Shown piece after piece: positions 51,301 to 60,400 of a stretch of 64,000 nt of DNA (position 1 is its first letter; each line of letters opens with the position of its first letter). The position numbers and the translations under genes are program-made. The stretch spans positions 2,676,543 to 2,740,542 of the forward strand of contig ML682116.1 of the NCBI GenBank assembly GCA_007922195.1, read 5' to 3'. Source of the stretch: Podocnemis expansa. Its lineage: Eukaryota; Chordata; Testudines; Podocnemididae. The notes beneath the pieces were generated by a model. The model searched no databases. It was not told where the DNA came from and was given only the letters and a program-made list of their open reading frames with translations.

Positions 51301-54300
51301 TTTTGTCTTAAATAAAATATAGATAAGCTGCCTGTTCTCCGAGTGACCACTAGAGGGTATGTCACAACTGATACAGCCTACCTGTGCTTGTTAACAAATA
51401 TTATCTACATGGTGTCGGTTTTGTTATGAGAGATCATCTTTGTTCCGTGATTTCATTCAGAAATTGAAGCTCATGCAGACCCTGATTCAGGAAGTCACTT
51501 GGGCATGTGCTCGTTGATTTTAATAACTTCCAAAGGGGAAGCCTTGTTAGTCTAGTGCAACGAAACAAAGGAGGCGCCTTGTGCGTTTTTAAAGACTAAC
51601 AAATTTATTTATTGCATGAGCTTACGTGGGAGAAAATCCCACTTTGTCAGACATCTTTAAAAATGCGTAATTGCTGTTCTGAATAGGGATTGAATTGAGG
51701 ATATGTTTATATATTTTGCTGAATCAGGTGTTTATAGATTAGATGGCAGTTTCTGTGGCTGGCAATCAAATTATAAATAGCATCTGCTATAATGCAGTAT
51801 AATGTGACTGAAACAAAGGACGAATTTTTTTGTTAGTTTCAAGTTAGGTTTGTGAGGTTATTTATTAAATGAAATGAAAAGAACTGTATCTGTTTGACAT
51901 TTTTCCTCTCTCTTTCATTCTCCTGATTTTTTTTTCTCTTTTTAATATTCTTTTCTAGAAGAAAAATTAGGGGTTTTGAAACATTTGCTGCAAAGGAACA
52001 ATACTTTTTTGTTTCCTAAGAATTTGATCCTTCTGCTTTTACGGTTTCTTTGTAATTTTTCCCCCAGTTCACTTTTAGTGAGTTTAACTCAGTCTTGTCT
52101 TAGGGATCCTTTCCTCCCCATAATGGCAAATGATTAATTACAAATATTCATTTTTTCCTTTGCTTCTCTTTTCTGTACGTAGTTATTAAATTATCCAGTT
52201 TGTGTTTGAACTCCTTGAATCTCTCTCAGTGGAATTTTGAGCTCCAACACAAATAAGACTTCTTTGCACTGTAATTTTTTTCCTGTCTATATTATTACCA
52301 GAATAAGGTGTGACAAACAGTCATTTGATACGATACAGAAATTATTAGTGACCTTACATTGTGAAGGACAAATATTTCTTGGTTCTTAACCATTTTTCTT
52401 GGTTTGTTATGCTTTGTAATGTTTATTTTGGGAGACTCCAATTAGTCTTCTACAGATTTTCCATAGACATAAATGTATCTACTGGTGCATCTATTCTTAA
52501 GCTTCTGTATCTCAACACTTCCTATACTGCATGGAACCAAATAGTCTGATTTTTTTTTTCCTTCTAATTTCATTTGTTTTACTCATTTTTATTACATAAA
52601 CACTCCTTTTAATGCCCTGTTTCAATAATTTGTTTCTGGCAGTGAGAATGGACTACATATAGTGGTTTAGACCACCTAAGGCTTAGTTGTTCACACATCT
52701 GAAATGTAACAGATAAATCCTTATGTGGTAGCTTGAAGATTTATAACATTTTAAATAGGGGAATGTTCATACTCTGCAAAACTGCCTCATCCAGCAGTTC
52801 TGTCATAAAAGCCTCCAGCCATTTTTTAAAAGTTGAAGTCATTACTCCTGGGGTTTAAGTGGAATTTGTCTTTCTCTGTGGTCCTTTTTAGGGGTGGAAT
52901 GGGAAGAACCTATAGAATGAGAATAATCAGATGTCGCCTGCGTAATAAAGGAGGAATTCAAAAGTTAGACAGTTGCTATTTTTAGTTTTTTGTGCTTTGT
53001 ATAGCTGAATTCAGTTCATTGTGTTTGAGGTAATATGATTTTATAGTTTGATATATCTAGTGCTGGAGAATATAACTGTCACCCTCTGACGTGACCAATT
53101 AAAAATGTTCAGAACTTTATTCTATATGGATTTATAAAATTTATTTCAGATGCATAATTAGCGCAAATTTTGGAGCTGTTCAACATTATTAATTTGCTGT
53201 TTCTGATCATATGACTTCAGTGTTTGAAAGCTGTTCACATATTTGTAATTTGCCCTGCCACGATATGTTCTTTCAATTAGGTATAAAGCTGAGTGTTCTA
53301 AATTAGTCTATTCAGTGTTTCTTAAAGTACAGATAATCAGAAGTGGTGTAATCATTCCCTTTTTACAGCGCATTGTGTTCGTAGGACTAACTAAAAAATG
53401 TGACTGATAGCGCTGTTTGAAAACTAGTTTCTTAGAAATTAATTATGCACCATCTAGGAAGACATTAAGAGGGGCCTGGAAAGAGCAGCCAGTGGGCAGA
53501 AGTGGCAGGAGAGCCAATCAAATCCAGGAGCCTTGTATGAAAGGGAGCTGTAAAGACAGAAGAAGACAGTCACTCCTGGGAGCTCAGGAAGAGATGGGTA
53601 GCTGCTCAGCTGGCTAAAGGAGTCAGCACCTGGAACAGCACAATGGTTAACTGTGGGTTTCTATGAAAGCCAGGGCCCTCGTACAAGAGTGGAAAAGGCA
53701 CAGGGGCTGTAGGGAAGCACCCTTGAGAGTCTGTTGAGGAGTTGGGGAAGAAGTGGTGCAGAGGTTGCTGCACATAGGGTTCCTGGGCTGAGTCCTGGAG
53801 AAGTGGGAGTCTCAGGTTCCTCTCCACCTCACTTAGACAGCCACCGCTGTACCATGGGAGCCAGTGACAGTGAAGTGGCAAAGCCAGGACAAAACCTCCC
53901 CTGAAAGGAGGGAATATGGAAGAGATGGAGCACAAGCTATGGACTGAAAAACACCAGCTGGATGCGCCCAAGATGTGGTGAGTGCTGCCAGTCTGCCACA
54001 CAAACCATCAACACCATATAGAAAAATGGGAATTTGGGACTTATTCAGAGTTGTTTTTTGCATAAAAAAATCTTTACCTTATGGAAATGTCCTTTTCCTT
54101 CATTTTGCTTTAATACGGTCTGTGCAGCAATAATGTATATAATCATCACTATTGGTTCAAGCCTTGCATTTTACAATTACATTGAACAGTAATATACTCC
54201 TAATAAAATGCATTAGAGAAACACAGAAGGACTGTGACTTCCATAACAAGAAATGAAAGCTAAAACTTTGATTTTTTTTTTTTATTTTTTATTTATTTAT

Positions 54301-54431
54301 TGGCATTCAAAGCTTCTGTATAAATGACTAGTTAGTGTGAAATACATTTGAACAAAAATAAACTTTGAAGGATCTTAGCTGTCAATGTTTGGAAATGTTT
54401 ATTACATGTAATGTGTTCCCAAATGCCTTTT

Positions 54432-54495
<64 letters not shown>

Positions 54496-57400
54496 TAGGC
54501 TCTAAAAGGCAGTTTAGTAACATGATGGTTCTTTTTTCTATTTTCACTTTTAGGGGTTTTTTTTTTCATTTTTTAAAAATAAAGGTATAAATCGGCTGAA
54601 CTCAGGGAATTAAAGTGGCAAGGAATTTGCTAACGGAAAAGAACAATGAACTTGGGTGTAGGATGGACTGCAGTGGTTTTCAAACTTTTTTCCTTAGAAC
54701 CCCGTTGAAAAAAAATATTTATACCTGTGACCCAACCATTACATCTTTGAGCAATGCATTCCAGTCTTTCAAAGACAACAGCAGCGGGCACTGTGGCCCA
54801 GTACTGGGTCCCAACCCATAGTTTGAAAACCACTGGGATGGAGGGTATAAGTAATTGGAAGTGGCTGACCACTGTGAGAAAATGCTTGTTCATCCCACTT
54901 TTTTTTGTGAGGGGTGAGAAATGGGGTGTGGAAAGAGCAAGGGGGATAGTAGTGGGAGATCTACATCTTTTATGGTAGTGTGCTTTCTATGGGAAGAGAA
55001 CAGCGTCTTATTTGGAATCAGGCTTATTAATAAAAATGGACCCTATTATGCAGTTTTCTGAGGACAGGAAGGCATTGTGGGGTGATTTGGGGGGCACAGA
55101 GATTTGGCTGCTGTCGCTGCTAAGAGGAGAAGTACTGGGAGACCCAGCAATGGTCAGAGAAAATTAGTGTGGACAAAGCTCGACTCTGTTTGGTATCGGT
55201 GATTTGCTCCTGATTGAGAAGAGTTGGCTCATCATTCTGAGTCAGAGCATGGCTCTCAGGCCAGAAGGGATCAATTGTGAAGGTAGGGTTGGAGGGGGCA
55301 TCAAAACGTCATGTTGTGCAGCCTTCTCCTCTGTACCTAATCATGCTAAGGCAGAACCAAGGATACACAGACCATCTCTGACAAGTGTTTGTCTAACCTG
55401 TTTTTATAAACCTCCAACTTCCCTCTGAAGCCACACAGCCTTTTGGAATTAGTTTAGTATGTAACTCTGCTTATAGTTAGACAGTTTTTTTCCCCTAATA
55501 TTTAATCCAAATCTCTATTTTGCAAATTAACTATGCTACTTTTTGTTTGCACTTAAATGGACATGGAGAACTGTTGATCACCATTTTCCTTATAACAACC
55601 TTTTACACAGATGAAGACTTAGCAGGTTCCCACTCAGTCTTCTCAAGACTAAGTATGCCCAGTTTTTTAACCTTTCCTCATAGGTCAGGTTTTCAAAACC
55701 TTTTGTAGCTCTTTTCTGGACTCTCTCCAGTTTGTCCCACCACATCTTTCCTAAAGTGTGGCACCCAGAAATGTACCTAGTACTTTACCTGAGGCCTCAG
55801 AAGTGCCAAGTACAGCAGGTTAACCATCTCCTGTATCTTACATTTGAAGCTCCTATGGCTTCACCCAAGAATAAAGTTAGCCTTTTTTGTTGCTGCATCC
55901 AACTGACTCATGTTTGTCATTCACTGTGACACCCAGATTTTTTTTTAGCAGTACTCCCAATAAGTCAGTCATTGCCCATTTGATAGTTGTGCAATTATTT
56001 TTCTTTTCCTTTTCTAACTGCACTTGTCTTCACTGAATTTCGTCGTTTATTTCTGACCAATTCATCAAGGTTGTTTTGAATTCTAAGTCTGTCTTACAGC
56101 ATGGTAGCAAATGCTCTCATCTTAGTGTCATCCACAGATTTGATAAGCACGCACTCCACTCCATAATCCATCATTAATGAAAATATTAAATAGTACTGGA
56201 TTCAGAACAGACCCTGCATGATCCCCTCAGTCCACTAGGCTAGTAATTCTGTAGGTTGATTTGGCGTGATTTGTTCTTGACAAATCCATGTTGGCTATTA
56301 CTTGTAACCCTCTTATTCTCCAGGTGCTTACAAATTTTTTGTCTAATAATGTGGTCCAATATTTTTTCAGCTATTAAAGTTAGACTGATCGGTCTATAAT
56401 TCCCCTGGTCCTCTGTTTCCAGTTTTTAAAGTACTGTGTTTGCTCTTCTCCGTTCCTCTAGCACCTCACCGATCCTCCATTTGGTCTCAAGGATAATTGC
56501 TAACAGTTCCAAAATTGCTTCAGCTAACTCCTTTAGTACTTGGCAGTGAATTCCATCAAGTCTCATTGACTTGAAAACATCTAACTTTATGTAAATATTA
56601 TTTAATTTATTCTTACTGTATTTTGCCTTATATTCCTTTTTTCTTGTTAATATAAATTGTGTTAAGTGCCTGGTCACCATTTATGTTTTTAGTGAAGATT
56701 GAAGCCAAGTGGGCATTGAACCCCAACCTTCATAATGTCATTTGTTAATAGATTTCCAATCACACTAAATAGATGACCTACATTGTCTGTCTTTTGGCTG
56801 CTCCTAAGTAATTTATAGAATCTCTTATTATATTTTATGTGCTGGGTACATCTAACACATTTCGTTCATTACTTTTTCTCATTATGTTCCTGTATGTTTG
56901 TGCTACTCTTTAATGCTCATCCTTAGAAATCTGTTCATGTTTCCACTTTCTGTAGGATTCCCTTTTTAATACTCAGGTCACTTAAGAATTCCTGAAGCAG
57001 CCATAGCGGCCATTTAGTATTCTACATATCTTTCTTTCCTATTGGGATAGTTTGCTGTTATGCTTTTAAGCTGAGCTCCTTTTCTCCTTGGGACTTTAAT
57101 AAGATCTAGCTGGTAAACACTGTACTGAATTGAGGGGTAATTGAAATTTGACACCTCCCTTCCCTTTTAGTTAAGTTTGCCTATTGAAACTTCATTACTT
57201 TCTTTGTGGTTTGGTTATAGTTACAAATTTTGCTTGCTTACATAATTTTGGGAGAAGGTACTTGAACATTTCTTAGTTGTGCACGGAATCTGCGGACTCA
57301 GAAATTTGCAGTACCCTGATATAGGGAATGTTTGAATTCTTCAAGTACTCAAGTCTCATTTCTTATTAGTCAAAGGCATTTGCAAGACAAATGGCAAAGT

Positions 57401-60400
57401 TTTAAGGCTGACCATATCATGTATGGTAAGATTTAAGCACAGTTGCCTCCATATTTTTGCTGTCTCCATTTATTTAACAGTCTCATCTGGTTGTGTTCTT
57501 TGTGACAGATTTTGCTCCGTGAGGGATGCAAGAAGATACTTGTTGCTGACTCTCTGTCTCTGTTGAAGAAAATGCACCGAACTCAAATGAAAGGCGTCCG
57601 TGTGGACGGTGTGTACAAACAACGTTGTTAAGCAGTATTCTTTGCTTTAGACTATGGGTTCCTGACCAAGGGCCATACTGAAAGTTTGTCAAAGGCCTGG
57701 TCCTCATGTCTAATTTACATAAAATAGAATGGAATGTTGTCAGCCTTCATCTTTAACAAGAAATTGTCAACAGCCGGAAACGACAGGTCTCAGTGTCAGT
57801 GCTTTATCTTGATCCAAGTAGTCTCCACTATAATCAAGTTGCCTCCTGGAGTCTGTTGTCTACACAGATATTCCATTAATGAGGATGTGAACAAAACAAG
57901 ACATTACCATATAGTTCTTAAAGATATCTGAAACTATTTCAAATGCTCCAATGATAAAAATCAGCTGTTGTGTAATTCCAGGGAAATGCACTGGTAGTTC
58001 CAAGAAAAGATGATCAGAGTGTCAGACACAGCCTACTGAACATGGAAAAAGCAGTCATTTTATTTTTACCTGTTTCAAAGCTCTTCCTATGAGATTACAG
58101 CTCAGACCTGACTGTCAGTCTAGATGCTTAAATGTTCCATTTGCCACAGAATTTGAGCACCTTAATACATTATTTTCAGGCTAATAATAAGGCTGCTTCT
58201 ATTCTGTGCTTAAATTTTTAATAGGCTGCATAGCATTACTATAAATAAATATTCTTCAAAATGGAGCACTGGAATTTCTGCAGTAAAGACAAGGCCACCT
58301 CTTGCTTCAGACATGACAACATAATGTTCCTTGTCATTAATTTTTAAATGTTTGTTTTCCTACAGAGGAGAATATCTGTGAATCATGTCTTTCTCCTGTA
58401 CTTCCTTCAGGTAGGACATTTGGTGTGAAAGAGACCTTGTGAGAGAGAATTATTTTTTAAGAAATATAAATAAAAAATGACTGTTCATGGAATAAATGTG
58501 TTAACATCTGAGCATGTGAAGACACATGCCTCAGTCAGTGCTAAGATATTTGCACTTATCTTATAACAGACTGATGTTTTAAGACATTTTCTGAGATTAG
58601 GCCTGAAAACTGAAATTCAGCAAAGCATTATTAAGAAGGATAAATGTTTTGAATGGTGCTGTATTGCACAAATACTTATGGTTTATTCACTTGCTCCTCA
58701 ACATGAGAAAGTTATAGCTTGCTTCAACAGAGTAAGGTGGCCAGATCCCTCAAAATCAAAATACTTACGGCTAATTTGGGTAAGATTTTCTTTTTAAGAA
58801 AAAATCAAGCTGCTGCACAATGGCACAGAGCATTCATAGAATCACAGAAGATTAGGGATGGAAGGAACCTCAGGAAGTCTTCTAGTCCAACCCTGTGCTC
58901 AAAATAGGACCAGCCCCCACTATATCATCCCAGCTAAGACTTTGTCTAGCCAGATCCCCAAACTTCTAAAGATGGAGATTCCACTACTACCCTTGGTTAC
59001 CCATTCCGGTGCTTCAGCTCCCTCGTAGTAAAAAAGTGATCCTGATATTGAAGCTAGTCCTCCCCCACTCAAATTGAGACCATTGTTCCTTGTTCTCTCA
59101 TCTACCAACTCTCAGAACAGCCTAGTTTCATTGTCCCCTTCAGGTAGCCGAAGACTGCTATCAAATTTCCCCTCACTCTCCTCTTCTTCAGACTAAACAA
59201 GTCCAGTCTGCTAAGTCTAGAGGAGTGTCCTCACAAGTCATGTGATCCAGGCCGCTAATAATTTTAATTGCCCTCTGCTGGACTTTCTCCAGTTTGTCCA
59301 CATTCTTCCAGTAGTGGGGGCCCCAAAACTGGTCACAGTACTCCAGATGTGATCTCACCAATACCAAATAGACGGGGATAATCACTTCCCTCCATTTCTG
59401 GTAGTGGTCCCACTAATGCAGCTCAGTATGTTAGCATTCTTGTCAGGAAGGGCAGACTCTTAACTCATATCAGCTTCTTGTACACTGTAACCACCAGGTC
59501 ATTTTCTGCAAACCGCTACCTAGTCAGTCAGTCAGCAGTCTGCAGCAGTATGTGGGATTCTTCCATCCTAAGTGCAGAACTTTGCATTTGTCCTTGCTGA
59601 ACCTCATCAGATTTCTTTTGACCCAATTTGTATAGGTCAGTCTGTATCTTACCTCTATCCTCCAGCATATCTACCACTCCCCTTCAGCTTAGTGTCACTG
59701 GCAAATTTACTGAGGGTGCAATCTGCTCCATCCTTCAGATCATTAATGAAGATGCTGAACAAAATCAACCCCCAGGACCAACCCTGGGCACTCCATTTGT
59801 TACTGATTGCCCACTAGACATTGAGATATTGATCACTACCTGTCGAGCTTTATGATCTAGCCAGCTTTCTGTCCACCTTTTAGTCCATTCATTCAACCCA
59901 TATTTCTTTAACTTTCTGGCAAGAATACTATTGGAGATTGTGTCAAAAGCTTTTTTTAAAGTCAAGATATATCACATCCACTGCTTTCCTGACATCCAGC
60001 TCCCTGAAGGACTCAGAGTCTGCTTTTCTGAAGTCCATTCAAGGAAGCATTTTCATTTCAGTTTTGTTTTTCTCCATCATTTGTGATTGAATGTTGATAG
60101 GGCAGAGAAGAGAAAGTGAAACTGGAATGGTTTTGTCAGACCATGGATTAGATCATCATGTGATTGTACTGTGCTCACCTTCATCAGTGTAAAACCTAGC
60201 ACAGTCTCTAGTGATTTTAAAAAAAGAAAAAAAAAAGTGGCATTCCAGAAGTAGGTGCATATTGATGAGTGAAGGGATTCCTGTGTGTATTTATAAATAG
60301 TATAGGTAATATAAGAGTTCTTCATAGCCTTATAACATGGGAAAATTTTCATGGGGACATCAAAAGGCACATCCCTGACCGCAGAGCAACCTCAGCAAAA

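Larger units (their letters stand above)
41100..57508 (+). other. VPS41: VPS41 giant intron (16.4 kb)
   Basis: The longest intron in the window. It contains a tRNA-type SINE, a long inverted repeat, four PLE or LTR insertions, a LINE relic, a MITE, a CTTT tract, a GC-richer block and a CR1 copy, each listed separately. I recognise nothing in 42840-43890, 46580-48160, 48930-51050 or 51670-53410. Confidence 0.85.

Noticed and set aside
32873..51655. A CRISPR-like array of dispersed repeats
   Set aside because: The recurring unit is spaced irregularly over tens of kilobases, in both orientations, with target duplications. It is a dispersed retroelement terminus in a vertebrate intron.
53606..54001. 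A 131-codon minus-strand open frame
   Set aside because: It falls inside a GC-richer repeat-like block, with no similarity to a protein that I recognise.
59628..59855. Overlapping plus-strand frames around a possible coding exon
   Set aside because: They are the reverse complement of CR1 RT sequence on the minus strand.
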